Source of the DNA: Rhodocyclaceae bacterium UBA1310
GTDB taxonomy: Bacteria > Pseudomonadota > Gammaproteobacteria > Burkholderiales > Rhodocyclaceae
DNA length: 24,060 bases
Direction: 5' to 3'
Assembly (NCBI GenBank): GCA_002307175.1
Contig: DBTS01000024.1
Coordinates: 5,002-29,061 of the forward strand
Positions 15,473-22,571 of this stretch are shown here, piece after piece. The translations under genes and the position numbers were made by a program. The notes under the pieces were generated by a model. The model did not search any database. It was not told the origin of the DNA and saw only the letters and a program-made list of their open reading frames with translations. The first letter of the stretch is position 1. The number at the start of each line of letters is the position of its first letter.

Positions 15473-16900
15473 ATGAATCCGTCCAAGCTGTTTCCCGTCA
15501 TCCTTTCTGGTGGCAGTGGCACACGCATGTGGCCACTGTCTCGTGCCGCCTATCCCAAGCAATATCTCAGTCTGCATGGTTCGCACAGCCTTCTGCAGCA
15601 GACTGTGCTGCGCGCCTCCGGCATTGAAGGGGCCGGTGCTCCCATCGTGATCACTAACGATGCGCAGCGCTTCCTGGTGGCCGAGCAACTGCGTGAAATC
15701 GGCGTTGCGTCAGGGCGTGTCGTGTTGGAACCGGTGGGCCGTAACACAGCGCCGGCGGTTGCTGTGGCTGCATTGCTGGCATTGCGCGAAGCCCCGGACG
15801 CCATGTTGCTGGTGCTGGCCTCCGATCATGTGATCGTGCATGAGACCACATTCGTGGCGTTGATGAACCGTGCGATGCTCGCTGCCCGAGGCGGCGAGCT
15901 GGTTACCTTTGGCATTCTGCCAACCGAGCCGCATATCGGTTACGGGTATATCCGGCGTGGAAAATCGCTTGGCGAGGAGGGGGTGTTCCGCGTCGAGGCC
16001 TTCGTGGAAAAACCCGATGCCGCGCGTGCCACGCAGTTTCTGCAGGAGGGTGGGTATTACTGGAACAGCGGGATGTTCATGTTCAGCGCCCAGGCTTATC
16101 TGGCTGAGCTGGAACGCCTGCGTCCGGAAATTCTCGAGGCCTGTCGTGCCGCCCTGGAACATGGGCAGCAGGATCTGGATTTCCTGCGCCTGTCAGCTCC
16201 ACATTTTGAGGCGTGTCCGAGCGATTCCATTGACTATGCAGTGATGGAGCATACCCGGCACGCGGCCGTGCTTGAGGCTGCGGATATCGGCTGGAGCGAT
16301 ATTGGGTCGTGGTCGGCACTTGCCGAGATCAGCGGTGCAGACGCCGACGGCAATTTCCTGAAAGGTGATGTGCTGGTTGAAGGCGCGAAAAATTCCTATG
16401 TCCGTGCCGAATCGCGACTGGTGGCGGTAGTCGGTATCACGGATGCTATTGTGGTGGAGACGGCGGATGCCGTGCTGGTCGCCCGCAAGGATTGCGTGCA
16501 GGACGTCAAGAAGATCACCGAGCGCCTGAAAGATGCAGGGCGTTCCGAAGCCACGCTGCACCGCAAGGTGTATCGTCCCTGGGGGAGTTATGAAGGGGTG
16601 GATTCCGGCGAGCGCTTCCAGGTCAAGCGCATTGTGGTCAAGCCTGGCGCAACCTTGAGCCTGCAGATGCACTATCACCGTGCCGAACATTGGGTGGTGG
16701 TCAGGGGAACTGCCAGGGTGGTCAATGGCGAAAAAGAAATCCTGCTCAGCGAGAACCAGTCGGTGTATATCCCGCTGGGCGTCCGGCATCGTCTCGAAAA
16801 CCCCGGCAAACTGCCGCTGGAACTCATTGAGGTGCAGTCGGGCGCCTATCTGGGCGAAGACGATATCGTTCGTTTTCAGGATCAGTACGGGCGGTCCTGA
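15473..16900 (+). CDS. manC: Mannose-1-phosphate guanylyltransferase / mannose-6-phosphate isomerase
   Basis: This is a bifunctional type II enzyme (also named AlgA, XanB or CpsB in various species). The N-terminal domain makes GDP-mannose from mannose-1-phosphate and GTP; the C-terminal cupin domain isomerises fructose-6-phosphate and mannose-6-phosphate. It has 475 residues, the usual size. The pyrophosphorylase signature GGSGTRMWPLSR lies at about residues 13-24, with Lys29 in YPKQ. FVEKPDAA and WNSGMFMF follow. The isomerase metal site shows His400, His402, Glu405 and His406 in MHYHRAEHWVVV. GGGAG lies upstream of the ATG. ManB, the mutase needed between the two activities, is not in the window. 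It is the last gene of the rml operon. Confidence 0.94.
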   Translation: MNPSKLFPVILSGGSGTRMWPLSRAAYPKQYLSLHGSHSLLQQTVLRASGIEGAGAPIVITNDAQRFLVAEQLREIGVASGRVVLEPVGRNTAPAVAVAALLALREAPDAMLLVLASDHVIVHETTFVALMNRAMLAARGGELVTFGILPTEPHIGYGYIRRGKSLGEEGVFRVEAFVEKPDAARATQFLQEGGYYWNSGMFMFSAQAYLAELERLRPEILEACRAALEHGQQDLDFLRLSAPHFEACPSDSIDYAVMEHTRHAAVLEAADIGWSDIGSWSALAEISGADADGNFLKGDVLVEGAKNSYVRAESRLVAVVGITDAIVVETADAVLVARKDCVQDVKKITERLKDAGRSEATLHRKVYRPWGSYEGVDSGERFQVKRIVVKPGATLSLQMHYHRAEHWVVVRGTARVVNGEKEILLSENQSVYIPLGVRHRLENPGKLPLELIEVQSGAYLGEDDIVRFQDQYGRS

Positions 16901-16913
16901 AGCTTGATGCAAC

Positions 16914-16960
16914 AACGTTCCGATCCTGGAAGGCCAAGCTTCTTGGATCGGAACCGTTTT
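16914..16960 (+). terminator. Rho-independent terminator after manC
   Basis: A perfect 10-bp stem, GTTCCGATCC (16917-16926) with GGATCGGAAC (16945-16954), encloses a smaller GAAG/CTTC stem. It can be extended by AAC/GTT across one bulged C, and ends in TTTT. Confidence 0.85.
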
Positions 16961-17235
16961 CCCTCCCCCTGTGTTGCGGCCGGTTCTGTCTCCTGCCCCT
17001 CTCCTGTAATTTTGGTTGCTTCTGCGCCAGGGAAAACCCGGCAAAGATCGAGAGAGCGTCGTTAGCTTAGATAGCGGCGTTACCGGTACCGACACGAATT
17101 TTCCGGGTTTTTGTGCTGGACTGCGGTGATCAAAAAGGGTTTACCTGTACATTTCTCTGTGTCCGGGCAATCCTAGATATACGAAAATTTCCGCTCGCGT
17201 TAGCCTGTCCGTATTCTCAGGATCTGGCGCCTGTA
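16961..17235. other. Gene-free stretch before btsS
   Basis: With the manC terminator, 335 bases separate manC and btsS. After 16960 no gene, strong promoter or repeat is seen. A GTG at 17113 is in frame with btsS. A TCCGCTCG at 17190-17197 resembles one BtsR half-site but has no partner 21 bp away. Confidence 0.5.
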
Positions 17236-18930
17236 ATGGAACTCAACACCATCGCGTTGATGTCTTCGCTGTTTCAGCAGATGTGCGTGTATCTGGTGGT
17301 GGCCTATGCGCTGACCAAAACCCCCTTGTTCATGCCACTGATGCAGGTCAGCGTGCGTCTCCCGCACAAGGTTCTGTGCTATGTGATTTTCTCGGGATTC
17401 TGCATTCTGGGTACTTACCTTGGGCAGGAGGTGGATGGTGCCATTGCCAATACGCGAGCCACGGGGGCAGTCATCGGTGGCATCATGGGTGGCCCTGTTG
17501 TCGGCCTGCTGGTGGGCTTCACGGGTGGCATCCACCGCTACAGCCTTGGCGGTTTTACCGGCCTGGCATGTGCCTTGTCGACGATGGCTGAAGGTCTCCT
17601 TGCCGGATGTGTGCATCGTTATCTGTTTCAGCGGGAGCGTACGGCACTGCTGCTGAGTCCACGCCTGCTGTTTTGCGTGACGCTCCTCGCAGAAGTCATC
17701 CAGATGCTGATCATTCTGGCGGTTGCCCGTCCGTATGACCGGGCTTTGCACCTGGTATCGCAGATCGCCTTGCCGATGATTCTTACCAATTCCGTGGGTG
17801 CGGCCTTGTTCATGCGGCTGATTCTCGATCGGCGCGAGAATATGGAGAAGTATTCCATCGCATTTTCTGCCAAGGCCCTGCGTATTGCCGAGCGCTCGGT
17901 GGGCTTGCTTCTGAAGGGTTTCGATGCGGATAGCTGCAAGCTGCTTGCGCGTATCGTGCGCGAGGAAACCGGTGTTGGTGCGGTCGCCATTACCGATTGT
18001 GAAAAGCTACTGGCGTTTACCGGGATAGGAGAGGATCACCATATCCCCGGCTCGCCTATTGCATCAGAACACACCTTTCTCGCTATCTCCAGGAACGAGG
18101 TTGTATATGCCGATGGCAATGAAGTACCTTATCGCTGCTCAATCTCCAGAGACTGCCAACTGGGTGCCGCACTGATCATCCCTTTGCGGGGCGAGGAAAA
18201 CCGGGTTATCGGCACCATCAAGCTCTACGAGCCACGTCGGCGCATCTTTACCAAGCTCAATCGCACGCTGGGGGAGGGCATTGCCCGCCTGCTTTCCACA
18301 CAGATCCTGATCGGGAAATACGAGGAACAGAAACAGCTTCTAATCCATTCGGAATATAAGCTGCTGCAGGCGCAGGTCAATCCCCATTTTTTATTCAATG
18401 CCCTGAACACCATTGCTGCGATCATTCGCACCGATCCGAACCGTGCGCGTACGCTGGTAGCCAATCTCTCGTCGTTTTTTCGTACCAGCCTCAAGCGCAA
18501 CAGTGTCGAAGTCAGCCTGCGCGATGAACTGGCGCAGATTGATGCCTATCTGCAGATTGAGCAGGCCCGTTTTGGTGCGCGCCTGAGTGTCTGCTATTCC
18601 ATTTCAGAGGAATTATTACCCGCACGACTGCCAACATTCACCTTGCAGCCTCTAGTCGAGAACGCTATCAAATACGGTGTCTCGCAAATGCTGAGTCCAG
18701 GCCATATCCATATTGGAGGAGAGCGGACCGCCGGAGGCGGATTGCACCTGTTCGTGGAGGATAATGCCGGTCTCTTCGAAGAGTACGATTCCCCGGGCGA
18801 TGGGCTTGGCATGAACATCGTGGATCGGCGGATCAAGATCCGTCATGGAGAGAATTATGGAGTCTCCGTTGAATGCGAGCCAGGCATTCGGACCCGTGTC
18901 TCCGTATTGACACCGTTTGTGGAGGCCTGA
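17236..18930 (+). CDS. btsS: LytS-family sensor histidine kinase, BtsS-like (pyruvate sensor)
   Basis: This membrane kinase resembles E. coli BtsS (YehU), the high-affinity pyruvate receptor. From the ATG at 17236 it has 564 residues (E. coli 561). The N-terminal 5TM-LYT membrane domain, about 1-200, includes QQMCVYLVVAYALTKTPLF and the NTRATGAVIGGIMGGPVVG segment. A GAF-like region at about 220-360 contains AFTGIGEDHHIPG and YADGNEVPYRCS. The His-kinase domain has the phosphoacceptor His384 in QVNPHFLFNALNT and the ATP-binding N-box Asn476 in PLVENAIKYGV, then GDGLGMNIV. A GTG at 17113 would add 41 residues without a family match. The btsR start lies one base after the stop. The specificity call rests on recalled similarity; the ligand is inferred. 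Confidence 0.9.
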   Translation: MELNTIALMSSLFQQMCVYLVVAYALTKTPLFMPLMQVSVRLPHKVLCYVIFSGFCILGTYLGQEVDGAIANTRATGAVIGGIMGGPVVGLLVGFTGGIHRYSLGGFTGLACALSTMAEGLLAGCVHRYLFQRERTALLLSPRLLFCVTLLAEVIQMLIILAVARPYDRALHLVSQIALPMILTNSVGAALFMRLILDRRENMEKYSIAFSAKALRIAERSVGLLLKGFDADSCKLLARIVREETGVGAVAITDCEKLLAFTGIGEDHHIPGSPIASEHTFLAISRNEVVYADGNEVPYRCSISRDCQLGAALIIPLRGEENRVIGTIKLYEPRRRIFTKLNRTLGEGIARLLSTQILIGKYEEQKQLLIHSEYKLLQAQVNPHFLFNALNTIAAIIRTDPNRARTLVANLSSFFRTSLKRNSVEVSLRDELAQIDAYLQIEQARFGARLSVCYSISEELLPARLPTFTLQPLVENAIKYGVSQMLSPGHIHIGGERTAGGGLHLFVEDNAGLFEEYDSPGDGLGMNIVDRRIKIRHGENYGVSVECEPGIRTRVSVLTPFVEA

Positions 18931-18931
18931 A

Positions 18932-19654
18932 ATGCTGAATGCATTGATTATAGATGATGAAATGCCTGCGCGTGAAGTGCTGCGCGAGCTCCTGCAGGCC
19001 ACCGGTGAGATTGAGGTGCTTGGCGAATGTGCCAATGCCATCGACGCCCTTGGTGCCATCTATCGCCTGCGCCCGGATGTGGTTTTTCTGGATATCCAGA
19101 TGCCGCGTATCAGCGGGCTGGAGCTGGTTGGCATGATAGAGGCAGAAGTCCTGCCGCATGTCGTGTTTGTCACCGCATTCGATGAATTCGCGCTGCAGGC
19201 CTTTGACGAACAGGCCATCGATTACCTCCTCAAACCAGTCGATCCCGCAAGGTTGACGCGGACGGTGGCGCGGTTGCGGCAGATGCGCAGTGCCCCTGCT
19301 GCAGCGAGGGTCCTTGCCAGTGCCACCACGCCCTTGCGACAGATTCCCTGCATTGGGCACAACCGGGTTTTCCTCCTGCCTGTTGATGAAGTTGAATACC
19401 TGTGCTCCGAGACCACCGGGGTACGGGTGGTTGGCGTACGCCAGAGTGGCGTGACGGAACTGGCACTCAAAATCATTGAATCGCGTACTGCATTTTTTAG
19501 ATGTCATCGTCAATATCTGGTAAACCCTGATCATATTTCGGAATTGGTGTTTGCCGAGACTGGCACCTGTGAAATCCATACGCGCAGTGGGAAAAGACTG
19601 CCCGTAAGTCGTAGGCATTTACGCGACGTTAAGGATTTTCTCTCTCTTCCCTAA
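18932..19654 (+). CDS. btsR: LytTR response regulator, BtsR-like
   Basis: This is the partner of the upstream kinase. It has 240 residues (E. coli BtsR/YehT 239). The receiver domain, 1-120, has the acidic pair Asp8-Asp9, phosphoacceptor Asp54 in VFLDIQMP, Thr81 in FVTAFDEF, and Lys101 in DYLLKPVDP. A short linker leads to the LytTR DNA-binding domain at about 137-238, with VEYLCSETTGVRV, FFRCHRQYLVNPDHI and LPVSRRHLRDVKDF. LytTR proteins bind direct repeats about two helical turns apart; such repeats lie immediately downstream of this gene. The start at 18932 follows the kinase stop by one base, implying translational coupling. No terminator is seen before the transporter gene, so some read-through into it is possible. 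Confidence 0.92.
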   Translation: MLNALIIDDEMPAREVLRELLQATGEIEVLGECANAIDALGAIYRLRPDVVFLDIQMPRISGLELVGMIEAEVLPHVVFVTAFDEFALQAFDEQAIDYLLKPVDPARLTRTVARLRQMRSAPAAARVLASATTPLRQIPCIGHNRVFLLPVDEVEYLCSETTGVRVVGVRQSGVTELALKIIESRTAFFRCHRQYLVNPDHISELVFAETGTCEIHTRSGKRLPVSRRHLRDVKDFLSLP

Positions 19655-19686
19655 TTGACCGCCAAACGACATAACGGCACCCTGTC

Positions 19687-19736
19687 GCCGCTATCATTCG
19701 TTTTTAAACCGCTGGGATGCGGATTTTTGCCGCTCA
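19687..19736 (+). promoter_or_regulatory. Candidate BtsR operator: three CCGCT direct repeats at 21-bp spacing
   Basis: GCCGCTAT (19687), ACCGCTGG (19708) and GCCGCTCA (19729) start exactly 21 bp apart, with 13-bp spacers. The reported E. coli BtsR site is a direct repeat of ACC(G/A)CT(C/T)A with a 13-bp spacer upstream of btsT. Matches are 5/8, 6/8 and 7/8. Weaker 6/8 matches continue the phase at 19666 (ACGACATA) and 19750 (TCCATTTA). Binding here is inferred. Confidence 0.7.
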
Positions 19737-19817
19737 TTGGAAAAAATCCTCCATTTACCCAGGCGGTCTAAAGTTCCAGTGCGGTTTCAGTGCGTCAAAA
19801 ATCAATACGGAGGAGAC

Positions 19818-21614
19818 ATGAACGCGCTTTATCTGGTGATAGGAGCGGCCTGTATTCTGATATTGGCATATCGCTTCTATGGCGGCTTTGTCGCTGCCAA
19901 GGTTTTGGTCCTCAGGGGGGATAGGGTGACCCCCGCCCACGAGTTCGAAAACGGCAAGGATTATGTGCCGATGAACAAGTGGATTGCGTTTGGCCACCAC
20001 TTTGCCGCCATTGCGGCGGCAGGTCCCTTGGTCGGGCCTATCCTTGCAGCCCAGTTCGGCTTTCTTCCGGGAACCCTGTGGATCCTGATCGGTGCCGTGA
20101 TTGGTGGTGCAGTGCATGACATGGTGGTGCTGTTTGCCTCCGTGCGGCATCAGGGGCGTTCCCTGTCGGATATTGCCAGGGAAGAGATCGGGCCGATTGC
20201 CGGGATTGCTGTCGGTCTGGCAATCCTGTTCACGATCACGATCACCATGGCGGGCCTTTCGCTGGTGGTTGTCAATGCGCTCAAGAACAACCCCTGGGGT
20301 ACGTTCTGCGTTGGCGCCACGATCCCCATCGCGATGGTTGTCGGCCTGCTCATCAAGGCGCGCCCTGACAAGCTCAGCTGGTGGACTGCGCTGGGCATGA
20401 TTGCGATCGTGTTGGCCGTTGTCTTTGGCGATGAGATCAAGGGTACCGCGCTGGGCTCGCTGCTGACCCTTAGCGAACAGGGCGTCAAGCTGGCTCTGCC
20501 GGTGTACGCTTTCTTCGCAGCTGCGCTGCCGGTGTGGTTCCTGCTCGCTCCGCGTGACTATCTGTCTTCGTACATGAAGATTGGTACGATTGCAGCGCTG
20601 GCTGTCGGCATCATCTTCGTGGCCCCGGTCATGAAGATGCCGGCTTTGATGGATCAGTTCCTCGCTGGCGGTGGGCCGATCATCAAGGGGCCGGTGTGGC
20701 CGTTCGTGTCCATCACGATTGCCTGCGGTGCGATCTCCGGCTTCCATGCCCTGATCGGTTCTGGCACAACGCCCAAGATGATCGACAACGAAAAGGATAT
20801 CCTGCTCGTCGGTTTTGGCGGCATGCTGGTGGAAGCCTTTGTTGCCATCATGGCGCTGATTGCTGCCTGCGTGCTGGACCCGGCTGACTACTTTGGTATC
20901 GCGCTGAAGCCCGAAACCCTGGCTGCCCTGCACATGACCCCGGTGGATCTGCCGCTGCTCTCCCAGATGATCGGTATCGACCTCACCAATCGTCCGGGTG
21001 GTGCTGTGACGCTGGCTGTCGGCATGGCGGATATCTTCCGTCGCTTGCCGGGCATGGGGCATCTGATGTCCTACTGGTACAACTTCGCGATCCTCTTCGA
21101 AGCAGTCTTCATCCTGACTGCCATCGATGCCGGCACGCGTGTGGCCCGTTACATCGTGCAGGACTACTTTGGACAGGTCTATCCGAAGCTGCGTGACAAC
21201 AACTGGTTGCCCGGTACCGTTGGTGCGAGTCTGCTGGTGTCGGTGCTGTGGGGCTATCTGCTCTATGGTGGCGATATCGCCACGGTGTGGCCGCTCTTCG
21301 GGGTATCGAATCAGCTACTGGCCTCCATCGCTCTCGCAATCGGTACCAGCCTGATCCTGCGCCGTCGTACGAATCTGTACTATGGCCTGGTGACTGCCGT
21401 GCCAATGGTCTACCTGTTCTGCTCGGTGATGGTGGCCGGTTACTGGACCATCGTTAACCAGTATCTGCCGCAGGGCAAGATCCTCAACGTCGTGCTGTCC
21501 CTCATCATGATGGGGCTGTCGGTGGTGGTGATGGCCGACGCTACGGCCAAATGGGTCAGTCTTGTGCGTGACCGTCTTGCCGGCAAGCCGCCGGTTGTGG
21601 GGCAGAACGCCTGA
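19818..21614 (+). CDS. btsT: CstA-family transporter, BtsT-like (pyruvate uptake)
   Basis: This multi-pass inner-membrane protein of the carbon-starvation CstA family resembles E. coli BtsT (YjiY), a pyruvate/H+ symporter, and CstA. The ATG at 19818 has GGAGGAG upstream and gives 598 residues; the open frame extends to 19737. Family segments include FGHHFAAIAAAGPLVGPILA, FLPGTLWILIG, LPVWFLLAPRDYLSSYMKIG, ITIACGAISGFHALIGSGTTPK, TAIDAGTRVARY and WPLFGVSNQLLASIAL. It is about 100 residues shorter than the E. coli proteins: it lacks an extra N-terminal helix and much of the loop before GGAVTLAVGMA. The upstream BtsR-like repeats and the adjacent sensor pair favour a pyruvate transporter over a general peptide-type CstA, but the substrate is inferred. 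Confidence 0.88.
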   Translation: MNALYLVIGAACILILAYRFYGGFVAAKVLVLRGDRVTPAHEFENGKDYVPMNKWIAFGHHFAAIAAAGPLVGPILAAQFGFLPGTLWILIGAVIGGAVHDMVVLFASVRHQGRSLSDIAREEIGPIAGIAVGLAILFTITITMAGLSLVVVNALKNNPWGTFCVGATIPIAMVVGLLIKARPDKLSWWTALGMIAIVLAVVFGDEIKGTALGSLLTLSEQGVKLALPVYAFFAAALPVWFLLAPRDYLSSYMKIGTIAALAVGIIFVAPVMKMPALMDQFLAGGGPIIKGPVWPFVSITIACGAISGFHALIGSGTTPKMIDNEKDILLVGFGGMLVEAFVAIMALIAACVLDPADYFGIALKPETLAALHMTPVDLPLLSQMIGIDLTNRPGGAVTLAVGMADIFRRLPGMGHLMSYWYNFAILFEAVFILTAIDAGTRVARYIVQDYFGQVYPKLRDNNWLPGTVGASLLVSVLWGYLLYGGDIATVWPLFGVSNQLLASIALAIGTSLILRRRTNLYYGLVTAVPMVYLFCSVMVAGYWTIVNQYLPQGKILNVVLSLIMMGLSVVVMADATAKWVSLVRDRLAGKPPVVGQNA

Positions 21615-21653
21615 GCATTTGCAGATGAGCTGACCTTTGGTCGGCTTACATGG

Positions 21654-21692
21654 CAAGCCACCAAGTGTGCAAACTTGGTGGCTTGTTTTTTT
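21654..21692 (+). terminator. Rho-independent terminator after btsT
   Basis: A perfect 13-bp stem (21654-21666 with 21673-21685; arm CAAGCCACCAAGT) closes a 6-nt loop and is followed by seven T. Confidence 0.94.
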
Positions 21693-21707
21693 GCCTGCCA
21701 GAGATGA

Positions 21708-21744
21708 ATAGGTTTTCGCTATACAGAATTTTGTTTCGTTAAAT
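21708..21744 (+). promoter_or_regulatory. OxyR-binding site upstream of ahpC
   Basis: ATAG-N7-CTAT-N7-TTTG-N7-AAAT matches the OxyR consensus (ATAG-N7-CTAT repeated with 7-bp gaps) at 12 of 16 fixed positions, including a perfect first half (21708-21722). It lies about 75-110 bp before the ahpC ATG, where OxyR would contact RNA polymerase at a weak promoter. A candidate promoter is TTTTGT (21729-21734) with TATCGT (21751-21756). It implies peroxide induction of ahpC and perhaps ahpF. Confidence 0.75.
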
Positions 21745-21816
21745 TAGACCTATCGTGACGTGGCGCGTAGCATGACCCATGTCGTCAGTGACACAACACT
21801 TTCAGGAGAAAACTTC

Positions 21817-22380
21817 ATGTCCCTCATCAATACCGCCATCAAGCCTTTCAAGTCCACCGCCTACCACAATGGCAAGTTTGTGCCGGTTTCCGATGCCGAT
21901 CTGAAGGGCAAGTGGTCCGTCGTCGTGTTCTACCCCGCCGACTTCACCTTCGTCTGCCCGACCGAACTGGGCGATCTGGCTGATAACTACGCTGAATTCA
22001 AAAAGCTGGGTGTTGAAATCTATTCGGTCTCAACTGACACCCATTTCACGCACAAGGCCTGGCACGACACGTCCGACACCATCAAGAAGATCGAATACCC
22101 GATGGTGGGTGACCCGACCGGCGCCATCACCCGCAATTTCGAAGTCATGATCGAAGAAGAAGGTCTGGCCCTGCGTGGCACCTTCGTGATCAACCCCGAA
22201 GGCATCATCAAGCTCTGTGAAATCCACGACAACGGTATCGGTCGTGACGCCAAGGAACTGCTGCGCAAGGTGCAGGCTGCCCAGTACGTCGCTTCCCACC
22301 CGGGTGAAGTCTGCCCGGCCAAATGGACCCCGGGTCAGGCCACCCTGGCTCCGTCGCTGGATCTGGTCGGCAAGATCTAA
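21817..22380 (+). CDS. ahpC: Alkyl hydroperoxide reductase subunit C (2-Cys peroxiredoxin)
   Basis: AhpC reduces hydrogen peroxide and organic hydroperoxides in the cytoplasm and is recycled by AhpF. It has 187 residues, the same as E. coli. The peroxidatic Cys47 lies in TFVCPTE and the resolving Cys166 in GEVCPAKW near the C-terminus, so it is a typical 2-Cys enzyme of the AhpC/Prx1 class. The start MSLINTAIKPF at 21817 has AGGAGAA upstream; in-frame starts further up are rejected. An OxyR-like site precedes it. The codons look strongly C-biased, consistent with high expression. The 191-bp spacer to ahpF carries two hairpins that could uncouple the levels of the two proteins. Confidence 0.97.
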   Translation: MSLINTAIKPFKSTAYHNGKFVPVSDADLKGKWSVVVFYPADFTFVCPTELGDLADNYAEFKKLGVEIYSVSTDTHFTHKAWHDTSDTIKKIEYPMVGDPTGAITRNFEVMIEEEGLALRGTFVINPEGIIKLCEIHDNGIGRDAKELLRKVQAAQYVASHPGEVCPAKWTPGQATLAPSLDLVGKI

Positions 22381-22394
22381 GTTGCTAGCGTTTC

Positions 22395-22435
22395 TTTCCC
22401 TGACAACCCGGCAGTGGTCGGGTTGTCAAAGGAAA
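22395..22435 (+). repeat. Long hairpin just after ahpC
   Basis: A perfect 10-bp inverted repeat, TGACAACCCG (22401-22410) with CGGGTTGTCA (22419-22428), extends by five more pairs (TTTCC/GGAAA) across a small internal loop. No T-run follows, so it is more likely a 3'-end stabiliser, a processing site or a leaky terminator than a strong terminator. Confidence 0.75.
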
Positions 22436-22438
22436 CGA

Positions 22439-22480
22439 CCCTTGCAGATTGACCTGCGCATCCGGATCCATCTGCAAGGG
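22439..22480 (+). repeat. Second hairpin in the ahpC-ahpF spacer
   Basis: A perfect 11-bp inverted repeat, CCCTTGCAGAT (22439-22449) with ATCTGCAAGGG (22470-22480), encloses 20 nt that include ATCCGGAT. No T-run follows. Confidence 0.75.
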
Positions 22481-22496
22481 CGAGACAATAAAAACA

Positions 22497-22541
22497 GCTC
22501 CCGACTCCAATAAAACAGAGAGAGCTCCAACTCCAACAGAG
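22497..22541 (+). repeat. Imperfect direct repeat before ahpF
   Basis: Two purine/cytosine-rich units share GCTCC, then ACTCCAA, then ACAGAGA: 22497-22521 and 22523-22541. The second lacks a few bases of the first. It ends about 30 bp before the ahpF start. Confidence 0.4.
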
Positions 22542-22571
22542 ACCCCTTTATCTACAAGAATCGAGACGAGC

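Noticed and set aside
17190..17197. TCCGCTCG as a BtsR site before btsS
   Set aside because: Single octamer with no partner 21 bp up- or downstream, so chance is likely.
17113..17235. N-terminal extension of btsS from the GTG at 17113
   Set aside because: The 41 added residues lack resemblance to the start of BtsS proteins, while the ATG at 17236 gives the family length.
19755..21062. 435-residue open frame on the minus strand
   Set aside because: Antisense shadow of the CstA-family transporter; its composition (His, Arg, Gln, Asp rich) is typical of such shadows.
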